Below are positions 1 to 4,789 of a stretch of DNA of 5,442 nucleotides, piece after piece. Under the pieces are notes generated by a model that did not search any database, had not been told where the DNA came from, and saw only the letters and a program-made list of their open reading frames with translations. The DNA lies in assembly GCA_017407885.1 (NCBI GenBank), contig JAFQVU010000182.1:1-5442 (forward strand), in the 5' to 3' direction. The stretch comes from Clostridia bacterium (GTDB lineage Bacteria > Bacillota_A > Clostridia > Oscillospirales > CAG-272). Made by a program: the position numbers and the translations under genes. The first letter of the stretch is position 1, and every line of letters begins with the position of its first letter.

Positions 1-7
1 GATGGTA

Positions 8-13
8 TATAAT
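8..13 (+). promoter_or_regulatory. Possible -10 box for the aldehyde dehydrogenase gene
   Basis: A perfect TATAAT lies about 36 bases upstream of the start codon at 50. That would give a leader of roughly 30 bases ending in a good ribosome-binding site (GGAGG, 40-44). The box sits inside a small palindrome, GTATAT-A-ATATAC (5-17). The -35 box would fall outside the window, so the promoter cannot be confirmed. AT-rich DNA gives such matches by chance. Confidence 0.3.
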
Positions 14-49
14 ATACTTAGATAACTATACACAAGTACGGAGGATACT

Positions 50-1486
50 ATGAGTAAATCCAATTCACATAAGAAAAACAGCCAGCCGGAGATAAACGGT
101 ATTGCCGCTGATCTGCACGAGATAATAAAAATACAGCGCGATTTTTTCCGTACAGGTAAAACGCGCGATATATCGTTCCGCCGTCAACTTCTGATAAATT
201 TGAAAATAATGATCCGAGATAACGAGGAGCGTATTCTCGATGCGCTTCACGCTGACCTTGGCAAATCCTATCGTGAGGGTTACCTTACCGAGATCGGACT
301 TGTCGATCAGGAGATTAACCATACTTTGCGGAATCTGAAGCTTTGGAGTGCGCCTAAGGCGGTGCCCACACCGTTTTATATGCTCCCGTCGATTAGCTGC
401 AAGCTTCCGCGGCCGCGTGGAACAGTCATGATTTTCTCTCCTTGGAACTATCCGTTCCAGCTTGCAATCATGCCGCTTATTTCATCCATCGCGGCAGGAA
501 ACTGCACGATACTTAAACTCTCTGAGCACTCGCCCAATACAAGCAAGCTGCTCTGCGAGCTTATTGACCGCTATTTCGACCGCGAGTACATCGCCGCATA
601 TATGGACAGCTTTGAGGCTATCAAGGCTATCAAGCGTGAGCAGTTCGGACTTGTATTCTATACCGGAGGTCCGGCTGTAGCACGCATTGTTGCGAAAGCG
701 GCGGCAGATCAGCTTACCCCCGTGGTGCTTGAGCTTGGCGGCAAGAGCCCATGCATCGTTGATAAAACCGCGAATCTTCGTCTTGCGGCGCGCCGTATCG
801 TTTCCGGTAAACTTATCAACGCAGGTCAGACTTGCATTGCACCCGACTATCTGTTTGTTGAAAGCTCGGTTAAAGATGAACTGCTCGGATATATCAAGGA
901 ATATCACGACAAATTCTGCTCCGATACCCCCTGCGATAACGGTTTCTATCCAAGAATTATCAATCGCATGCACTTCGACCGCCTGAGAAATTATCTTTCC
1001 GACGGTACTGTATTAATGGGCGGAGAAGCCGATGAAAAGACCGGACGCATCTCGCTTACGCTTATGGAAAAGATTGACAAAGACTCAAAGCTAATGAGCG
1101 AAGAAATCTTCGGCCCGATACTTCCTGTGTTTGAGTTCGATGATATCGACACAGTGATAAATACTCTTCGTAAGCGTCCAAAGCCGCTTGCACTTTATCT
1201 CTTCTCAAAAGACCGCGACACTTGCAGTTCTGTTATGAGAGAGCTTGATTTCGGCTGTGGATGCATTAACGATACGCTCATGCAGGCGGCAAATCCTCAT
1301 CTGCCGTTCGGCGGTATCGGTGAGAGCGGAATGGGCAGATATCACGGCAAGGCGGGATTTGATACATTCAGTACCGAATCCTCGATAATGAGAAGCTCGT
1401 CTTACTTTGAGTTGAACCCTCTTCGTTACCCGCCGTTCGACAATCTTTATGCCATCCCGAAGCTTATTCTTCGCTATTTGACTTGA
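50..1486 (+). CDS. Aldehyde dehydrogenase, class 3 (ALDH3/YwdH-like) type, NAD(P)-dependent
   Basis: This 478-residue protein oxidises an aldehyde to the carboxylic acid using NAD(P)+, probably in the cytoplasm. All main ALDH landmarks are present: FSPWNYPFQL at 129-138 with the oxyanion Asn133; the cofactor-site Lys156 in KLSEHSPNTS, where the more usual motif is KPSE; FYTGGP at 203-208; the general base Glu228 in LELGGKSP; the nucleophile Cys262 in NAGQTC; EEIFGP at 351-356; and PFGGIGESGMGRYHGKAGFDTFS near 419-441. The LRYPPF stretch at 458-463 and the lack of a longer oligomerisation tail are typical of class 3 enzymes, which often act on medium or long-chain and aromatic aldehydes. About 20 polar residues precede the conserved domain. 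The start is supported by GGAGG (40-44) five bases upstream. The substrate cannot be read from sequence, and no neighbour suggests one. No truncation or missing catalytic residue is seen. Confidence 0.93.
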   Translation: MSKSNSHKKNSQPEINGIAADLHEIIKIQRDFFRTGKTRDISFRRQLLINLKIMIRDNEERILDALHADLGKSYREGYLTEIGLVDQEINHTLRNLKLWSAPKAVPTPFYMLPSISCKLPRPRGTVMIFSPWNYPFQLAIMPLISSIAAGNCTILKLSEHSPNTSKLLCELIDRYFDREYIAAYMDSFEAIKAIKREQFGLVFYTGGPAVARIVAKAAADQLTPVVLELGGKSPCIVDKTANLRLAARRIVSGKLINAGQTCIAPDYLFVESSVKDELLGYIKEYHDKFCSDTPCDNGFYPRIINRMHFDRLRNYLSDGTVLMGGEADEKTGRISLTLMEKIDKDSKLMSEEIFGPILPVFEFDDIDTVINTLRKRPKPLALYLFSKDRDTCSSVMRELDFGCGCINDTLMQAANPHLPFGGIGESGMGRYHGKAGFDTFSTESSIMRSSSYFELNPLRYPPFDNLYAIPKLILRYLT

Positions 1487-1511
1487 TTTTTTGGAAAAAT
1501 TTAAAATTTTA

Positions 1512-1540
1512 TTGCATTAACGCGATTGATGTGATATAAT
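1512..1540 (+). promoter_or_regulatory. Promoter of hom, extended -10 type
   Basis: TATAAT at 1535-1540 is preceded by TG one base upstream (1532-1533), forming an extended -10 element. TTGCAT at 1512-1517 is a weak -35 box (3 of 6 consensus bases) at the ideal 17-base spacing. Transcription would start near 1547, giving a leader of about 30 bases with the ribosome-binding site AGAAGGA (1562-1568). This suggests hom is expressed independently of the aldehyde dehydrogenase gene upstream, although read-through is possible because no strong terminator separates them. Confidence 0.65.
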
Positions 1541-1553
1541 AGATGATATCAAT
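1525..1553. promoter_or_regulatory. Inverted repeat flanking the hom -10 box, possible operator
   Basis: ATTGAT (1525-1530) and ATCAAT (1548-1553) are exact reverse complements separated by 17 bases, with the -10 box between them. A repressor bound here would cover the promoter. Each arm is only six bases in AT-rich sequence, so chance is a real alternative. Confidence 0.22.
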
Positions 1554-1576
1554 TTTATAATAGAAGGACAAAGACA

Positions 1577-2770
1577 ATGATAAATGTAGCAATATTCGGT
1601 TTCGGCGTGGTTGGAAGCGGAACGGCAGAGGTTCTTGTGCAGAACGCAAAGCTCATTTCCGAGCGTGTCGGCGAGGAGATAAACATCAAATACATCCTTG
1701 ATCTGCGCGATTTCCCGGACAGCCCTTTCGCTGATAAAATAGTACATGACGTAAACGTAATAATAAACGATCCCGAGGTAAAGATCTGTGCCGAGCTTAT
1801 GGGCGGTTCGCACCCCGCGTTTGAATTTTCGAGCGCGGCAATGAAAGCAGGCAAGAGTGTGGTTACTTCAAACAAAGAAGTCGTTGCCACCTTCGGCCCG
1901 GAGCTGCTTAAAATAGCGGCAGAGAACAATGTTCGTTACCTTTTTGAAGCAAGTGTCGGCGGCGGCATCCCCGTAATTCACCCCATCGGCAACTGTCTGA
2001 CCGCAAACGATATTACCGAGGTCAACGGTATTCTCAACGGAACTACCAACTACATCTTAACCCAGATGATAAACGAGCACAAGGATTTTGATACCGCACT
2101 TGCGGAGGCGCAGGAAAAGGGATATGCCGAGCGTGATCCCTCTGCCGACGTTGATGGTATCGACACCTGCCGCAAGATTGCTATTCTTTCGGCTATTGCA
2201 TTCGGTAAGCTTGTGCCCCCCGAAAAGGTACAGACCGAGGGAATCAGAGGTGTTACCCTCAGAGATGTTGCGAACGCTGAAAAATTCGGTGCATCGATAA
2301 AGCTTATCGGTAAAGCGGTGCGCGTGGGTGACAAGGTAAGCGCGTGCGTTTGCCCGACGCTTGTGCGCCACTCTAACCCGCTGTCAAGCATAAGCGATGT
2401 TTACAACGGTGTACTCGTAAACGGAAACGCTATCGGAGATGTAATGTTCTACGGACGCGGTGCAGGCAAGCTGCCTACAGCAAGCGCGGTCGTGTCTGAC
2501 ATAATCGAAATTGCAACATATCTCTCTCACCCTGTACACACAACGCAGGTTTGGGAGCGTCTGTCCGATGAGGAGATTCTTCCTGCAGACCGACTCAAAT
2601 CGCGTTGGTATCTGCGCTTTGACAAGAAGCCGAGCCACTGTCTCTGCTCGCTTGGCGCAGAAGTGCTTGAAGACAGCGAGGACAGCTACGCGGTTATTAC
2701 CGATGAGGTTTGTCTGCTTGATATCGGCATTACGGTAAGCGAAAAGTTTGTCGCAATGCGCGTGCTTTGA
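1577..2770 (+). CDS. hom: Homoserine dehydrogenase
   Basis: This cytoplasmic enzyme reduces L-aspartate 4-semialdehyde to L-homoserine with NAD(P)H, at the branch leading to threonine and methionine. The N-terminal Rossmann domain opens with GFGVVG (8-13) and includes TSNKE with Lys100, which matches the family's catalytic NK motif. The substrate domain has NGTTNYIL (154-161) and the signature GYAERDPSADVDGIDTCRK (182-200). Glu185, Asp191, Asp196 and Lys200 keep the same relative spacing as the yeast catalytic residues Glu208, Asp214, Asp219 and Lys223. The protein has 397 residues, against about 430 in Gram-positive relatives with a full C-terminal ACT domain. Its tail (about 342-397) begins like an ACT domain (SRWYLRF) and ends like one (MRVL), but is some 20 residues short. 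AGAAGGA (1562-1568) lies eight bases before the ATG. It is followed at once by a strong terminator, so it appears to be the last gene of its transcript. Confidence 0.95.
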   Translation: MINVAIFGFGVVGSGTAEVLVQNAKLISERVGEEINIKYILDLRDFPDSPFADKIVHDVNVIINDPEVKICAELMGGSHPAFEFSSAAMKAGKSVVTSNKEVVATFGPELLKIAAENNVRYLFEASVGGGIPVIHPIGNCLTANDITEVNGILNGTTNYILTQMINEHKDFDTALAEAQEKGYAERDPSADVDGIDTCRKIAILSAIAFGKLVPPEKVQTEGIRGVTLRDVANAEKFGASIKLIGKAVRVGDKVSACVCPTLVRHSNPLSSISDVYNGVLVNGNAIGDVMFYGRGAGKLPTASAVVSDIIEIATYLSHPVHTTQVWERLSDEEILPADRLKSRWYLRFDKKPSHCLCSLGAEVLEDSEDSYAVITDEVCLLDIGITVSEKFVAMRVL

Positions 2771-2779
2771 ATATAATTG

Positions 2780-2810
2780 AACCGGAAGCATTTTTATGCT
2801 TCCGGTTTTT
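2780..2810 (+). terminator. Intrinsic terminator of hom
   Basis: A perfect 12-base-pair stem (AACCGGAAGCAT at 2780-2791 with ATGCTTCCGGTT at 2796-2807) closes a TTTT loop and runs into a tract of five T residues (2806-2810). It begins nine bases after the hom stop codon. This is a textbook Rho-independent terminator for the plus strand. Confidence 0.93.
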
Positions 2811-2841
2811 AATATTGGATTGGTGTATAGGGGAACGAGTC

Positions 2842-2859
2842 GCTTTCTTGAAAGAAAGC
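2842..2859. repeat. Perfect inverted repeat (hairpin) in the gap after hom
   Basis: GCTTTCTT (2842-2849) and AAGAAAGC (2852-2859) are exact reverse complements separated by GA. A second mini-palindrome, AAAG-AA-CTTT (2865-2874), follows. There is no T tract, so it is not a terminator. It looks like part of a palindromic repeat unit. Confidence 0.55.
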
Positions 2860-2913
2860 TCCGCAAAGAACTTTAATCAACGCATTTGCTCACAGAGTGC
2901 TTGGCTAAAGCTT

Positions 2914-2930
2914 CGAGAGAAACGCTCTCG
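2914..2930. repeat. Short hairpin in the gap after hom
   Basis: CGAGAG (2914-2919) pairs exactly with CTCTCG (2925-2930) around an AAACG loop. The six-pair stem is GC-rich enough to fold. It lacks a T tract on either side, so termination is unlikely. It belongs to the same repeat-like stretch as the inverted repeat at 2842-2859. Confidence 0.45.
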
Positions 2931-3147
2931 GTAGTCGGGGCCCTCCTCACCTCCGCTCCTCCGCTTCGGTTCTGTCTCCCAACGACCGAAAAAGGCATCG
3001 TTTCTTTAACCATATTAATGTTGTTTATTAAAAAAGCAACTTTATGCAATAACTTTTAGACTGCTGTAGCCGAGCTAATAATTACCACTGTTCGGAACAG
3101 CGCCCTCACCAACAATAACTTAATCCGATCGTATAGTGCTGCGTGAT

Positions 3148-3345
3148 TTATCGTCCGATAATATCCGCAACATTCTGCATGGCTGTGCCGACTGTGCGCA
3201 GGGTGTTGCATGTACTTTCGGCTATAGTGCGCGAACGGCGATTCTTTTTATGATGTGCGCGAGGCACGGCTACCATGCCGACGGCACTGCCGAACACTGC
3301 TCCCGCAATCGCGGCTTTTGTCACACCTGTGAATTTGTTTGCCAT
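3148..3345 (-). CDS. Small glycine-zipper membrane protein of unknown function (YtxH-like architecture)
   Basis: This 65-residue protein starts at an ATG at 3345, preceded nine bases upstream by a perfect AGGAGG (3360-3355 on the minus strand). That site makes this strand the coding one rather than the overlapping plus-strand frame. Residues about 9-27 form one hydrophobic helix with a G15-x3-G19-x3-G23 glycine zipper, the pattern used by helices that pack together in membranes. A Pro28 break and a basic patch (HHKKNRRSR, 31-39) follow, then a probable amphipathic helix (about 40-63) ending in ADIIGR. The order of membrane helix, proline, basic patch and helix resembles YtxH-like and similar small clostridial proteins, but I do not recognise a named family. 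There is no clear signal-peptidase site, so it is probably a single-pass protein with the basic tail in the cytoplasm. It is divergent from serC and shares its upstream region. Its function is unknown. Confidence 0.72.
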   Translation of the reverse strand: MANKFTGVTKAAIAGAVFGSAVGMVAVPRAHHKKNRRSRTIAESTCNTLRTVGTAMQNVADIIGR

Positions 3346-3404
3346 TTGATAATTCCTCCTAAATTATAATTACTGCAACTCTATTTTTTGCGTGTAATTC
3401 AAAA

Positions 3405-3432
3405 AATATATGTGCCAATTTGAGGTTTACAA
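3405..3432 (-). promoter_or_regulatory. Possible promoter of the small membrane protein gene
   Basis: On the minus strand, TTGTAA (3432-3427) and TATATT (3410-3405) are 16 bases apart. They match 4 of 6 and 5 of 6 consensus positions. The start would be near 3398, leaving a leader of about 50 bases. The other candidate, TATAAT at 3368-3363, is only two bases from the ribosome-binding site and would remove it from the transcript. The region is AT-rich, so this call is tentative. Confidence 0.33.
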
Positions 3433-3464
3433 AATTTACTCGGTTAAAGTGCAGAAAATTGGCA
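3413..3464. promoter_or_regulatory. Long-spaced inverted repeat in the divergent serC control region
   Basis: TGCCAATTT (3413-3421) and AAATTGGCA (3456-3464) are perfect reverse complements separated by 34 bases. Their centres are 43 bases apart, close to four helical turns, so proteins bound to both arms would sit on the same face of the DNA. The right arm ends nine bases before the serC -35 box. The arms bracket the proposed minus-strand -35 box. This suggests two half-sites for a regulator acting on both genes, but the factor is not identified. Confidence 0.35.
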
Positions 3465-3473
3465 GGTTAGCTA

Positions 3474-3502
3474 TTGACATAAATCGAATAATGGTTTATA
3501 AT
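3474..3502 (+). promoter_or_regulatory. Consensus housekeeping promoter of serC
   Basis: TTGACA (3474-3479) and TATAAT (3497-3502) are both perfect consensus boxes at the ideal 17-base spacing. Transcription would start near 3509, giving a leader of about 50 bases before serC. The promoter should be intrinsically strong, so any control probably works by repression or in the leader. Confidence 0.88.
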
Positions 3503-3523
3503 ATTAATAATCTTTATTATTAT

Positions 3524-3545
3524 ATCTACTATTGGTAGATTTTTT
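3524..3545 (+). promoter_or_regulatory. Leader hairpin with T tract just upstream of the serC ribosome-binding site
   Basis: ATCTAC (3524-3529) pairs with GTAGAT (3535-3540) around TATTG, and T residues continue to 3545. GGAGG (3546-3550) follows directly. An AATAAT/ATTATT pair (3506-3511 with 3516-3521) lies just upstream. It has the layout of a very small terminator or attenuator, but the six-pair stem has only two GC pairs and is probably weak. A translational role, or none, is equally possible. Confidence 0.27.
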
Positions 3546-3559
3546 GGAGGTAATTTATT

Positions 3560-4645
3560 ATGAACAGAGTATATAATTTTTCTGCAGGTCCCTCGATGCT
3601 TCCCATGCCCGTGCTTGAAAAAGCAGCGTCCGAGCTTGTGAATTACGGCGATGCAGGCATGTCCGTTATGGAAATGAGCCACCGTTCGCCTGTTTACGAT
3701 GCAATCATCAAGAAGGCTGAAGCTGATTTCCGCAAGGTAATGAATATTCCGGATAACTATAAGGTGCTCTTTTTGCAGGGCGGCGCGTCCACACAGTTCG
3801 CGGCTGTTCCGCTTAACCTTATGAAGACCGGTAAGGCTGACTACATTCTCTCCGGTCAGTTCTCCACCAAGGCTTACAAGGAAGCACAGAAGTACGGCGA
3901 TGCAAAGGCAGTAGCATCTTCCAAGGAAGACAACTTCACATACATCCCCGAGACTACTCGTGAGTCATTCCGCCCCGATGCGGATTATGTACACATCTGC
4001 TACAACAACACTATTTACGGTACCAAGTTTAACTATATCCCCGATACCGGTGATATTCCTCTTGTTGCCGACATGTCCTCCTGCATCATGTCCGAGCCGG
4101 TTGACGTTTCAAAGTTCGGCGTTATCTATGCAGGTGCGCAGAAGAACATGGCTCCCGCTGGTCTGACTGTTGTTATCGTTCGCGAGGATCTTCTCGGAAA
4201 TGCACGTCCCGAGACTCCGTCCATGCTCGATTGGCAGCTTATGGCTGAAAACGATTCTATGTACAACACTCCTCCTTGCTACGCTATTTACGTTGCAGGA
4301 CTCGTTTATGAGTGGATACTTCAGCTTGGCGGCCTCGAGAAGATGAAGGAAATGAACGAAAAGAAAGCAGCTCTTCTTTATGATTATCTCGATTCGCAGG
4401 ATTATTACATCGCTCCCGTTAAGAAAGAATCCCGTTCGATGATGAACGCTACTTTCGTTACCGGAGTTGAGGAGCTTGACAAGAAGTTCCCGAAGGAAGC
4501 AGAGAAAGCAGGTCTCATGAACCTTAAAGGACACCGTTCTGTCGGCGGTATGAGAGCTTCCATTTACAATGCGATGCCTTACGAGGGCGTTGCGGCGCTT
4601 GTTGACTTCATGAAGAAGTTCGCGGCGGAAAATCCAAAGGCATAA
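3560..4645 (+). CDS. serC: Phosphoserine aminotransferase
   Basis: This PLP-dependent cytoplasmic enzyme of 361 residues (the E. coli enzyme has about 362) transfers an amino group from glutamate to 3-phosphohydroxypyruvate, making 3-phosphoserine. Family marks are clear: NFSAGP (6-11), EMSHRS (38-43) with substrate-binding His41 and Arg42, GGAST (74-78) for the PLP phosphate, NNTIYGT (149-155), VADMSS with Asp171 that contacts the PLP ring nitrogen, the Schiff-base Lys195 in AGAQKN, NTPP (236-239) and GHRSVGGMRASIYNAM (324-339). The ring-stacking Trp of E. coli SerC (Trp102) appears to be Phe101 here. GGAGG (3546-3550) lies nine bases before the ATG. The gene follows a perfect consensus promoter and uses many AAG, TCC and CGT codons, which fits high expression. 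It precedes serA, which supplies its substrate, although a hairpin-rich gap separates them. In many bacteria SerC also serves pyridoxal phosphate synthesis, but nothing here tests that role. Confidence 0.97.
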   Translation: MNRVYNFSAGPSMLPMPVLEKAASELVNYGDAGMSVMEMSHRSPVYDAIIKKAEADFRKVMNIPDNYKVLFLQGGASTQFAAVPLNLMKTGKADYILSGQFSTKAYKEAQKYGDAKAVASSKEDNFTYIPETTRESFRPDADYVHICYNNTIYGTKFNYIPDTGDIPLVADMSSCIMSEPVDVSKFGVIYAGAQKNMAPAGLTVVIVREDLLGNARPETPSMLDWQLMAENDSMYNTPPCYAIYVAGLVYEWILQLGGLEKMKEMNEKKAALLYDYLDSQDYYIAPVKKESRSMMNATFVTGVEELDKKFPKEAEKAGLMNLKGHRSVGGMRASIYNAMPYEGVAALVDFMKKFAAENPKA

Positions 4646-4647
4646 GG

Positions 4648-4687
4648 AAGGGCAAACGTTTGAAAATAAATTTTCAAACTCCCTTTT
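4648..4687 (+). terminator. Hairpin with T tract after serC: terminator or read-through attenuator
   Basis: GTTTGAAAAT (4658-4667) and ATTTTCAAAC (4670-4679) are perfect complements. Below them, AAGGG (4648-4652) can pair with CCCTT (4681-4685) across a small asymmetric loop, and four T residues (4684-4687) follow. The structure begins two bases after the serC stop codon. The upper stem is AT-rich and the two-base centre would open somewhat, so termination may be partial. Partial stopping would lower serA expression relative to serC. No convincing separate serA promoter is seen downstream. Confidence 0.45.
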
Positions 4688-4695
4688 GTAGCTCT

Positions 4696-4776
4696 ACTTT
4701 AGTCTTCGACTAAAGTTTTGCTTCGCAAACCGTGCCCCAAGAAGGGGAGAAAGGAAGCTTTTGCTGACGCAAAAGC
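4696..4776. repeat. Chain of four palindromes between serC and serA
   Basis: Four hairpins follow one another with little sequence between them. The first is ACTTTAGTC/GACTAAAGT (4696-4704 with 4708-4716, TTC loop, nine pairs). The second is TTTGC/GCAAA (4717-4721 with 4725-4729, TTC loop, directly abutting the first). The third is CCCC/GGGG (4735-4738 with 4744-4747). The fourth is GCTTTTGC/GCAAAAGC (4757-4764 with 4769-4776, TGAC loop, eight pairs). Together with the upstream hairpin they fill almost the whole gap. It looks like an inserted palindromic intergenic repeat, but could also act as leader RNA for serA. The pairings are read directly from sequence; the role is unknown. Confidence 0.65.
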
Positions 4777-4789
4777 AATGGTTATATAA

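Larger units (their letters stand above)
2811..3147. other. Gene-free gap between convergent genes, resembling an intergenic repeat element
   Basis: No credible coding region is seen in this 337-base gap. Neither strand has a long reading frame with a ribosome-binding site. The part from about 2826 to 3010 is richer in GC than the flanks. It contains two tight hairpins (2842-2859 and 2914-2930), a GGGCCC palindrome (2938-2943) and a C/T-rich stretch with a duplicated CTCCGC unit (around 2951-2964). From memory, the motif around 2842-2876 resembles dispersed intergenic repeats of Oscillospiraceae genomes, but this cannot be checked here. The rest (3011-3147) is AT-rich, with a weak hairpin at 3020-3040 (seven-pair stem including one G-T pair) and a small palindrome, CTGTT-CGG-AACAG (3088-3100). 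No obvious terminator for the minus-strand gene was found. Confidence 0.45.

Noticed and set aside
482..973. Minus-strand frame of 163 codons inside the aldehyde dehydrogenase gene
   Set aside because: The opposite strand encodes the conserved catalytic core of the ALDH, including Glu228 and Cys262. The minus-strand product has no family features.
1486..1500. ATTTTT-TGG-AAAAAT hairpin after the aldehyde dehydrogenase stop as a terminator
   Set aside because: The stem is made only of A-T pairs and the following sequence is mixed A and T, so it is unlikely to stop RNA polymerase efficiently.
1556..1561. Second TATAAT upstream of hom as the real -10 box
   Set aside because: It lies directly before the ribosome-binding site, so transcription would start within or after that site. 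The extended -10 at 1532-1540 is better placed.
3088..3100. CTGTT-CGG-AACAG as the terminator of the minus-strand small gene
   Set aside because: The stem is short and the minus-strand sequence after it has no T tract.
2811..3147. tRNA, CRISPR array or transposase remnant in the gap after hom
   Set aside because: No cloverleaf arms with a T-loop GTTCRA motif, no regularly spaced repeats and no transposase-like translation were found on either strand.
3136..3369. A 77-codon plus-strand frame overlapping the small membrane protein gene
   Set aside because: It has no ribosome-binding site and an unconvincing Cys/His-rich product. The minus strand has AGGAGG at the right distance and a protein with sensible architecture.
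3503..3559. T-box or metabolite riboswitch in the serC leader
   Set aside because: The predicted leader is only about 50 bases. It is too short for a T-box or known serine- or PLP-related riboswitch, and it has no conserved core motif.
4653..4662. CAAACGTTTG palindrome after serC as a catabolite-control (CcpA) site
   Set aside because: It is shorter than, and spaced differently from, the 14-base cre consensus, and it lies after the gene with no promoter nearby. It overlaps the hairpin arms, which explain it better.
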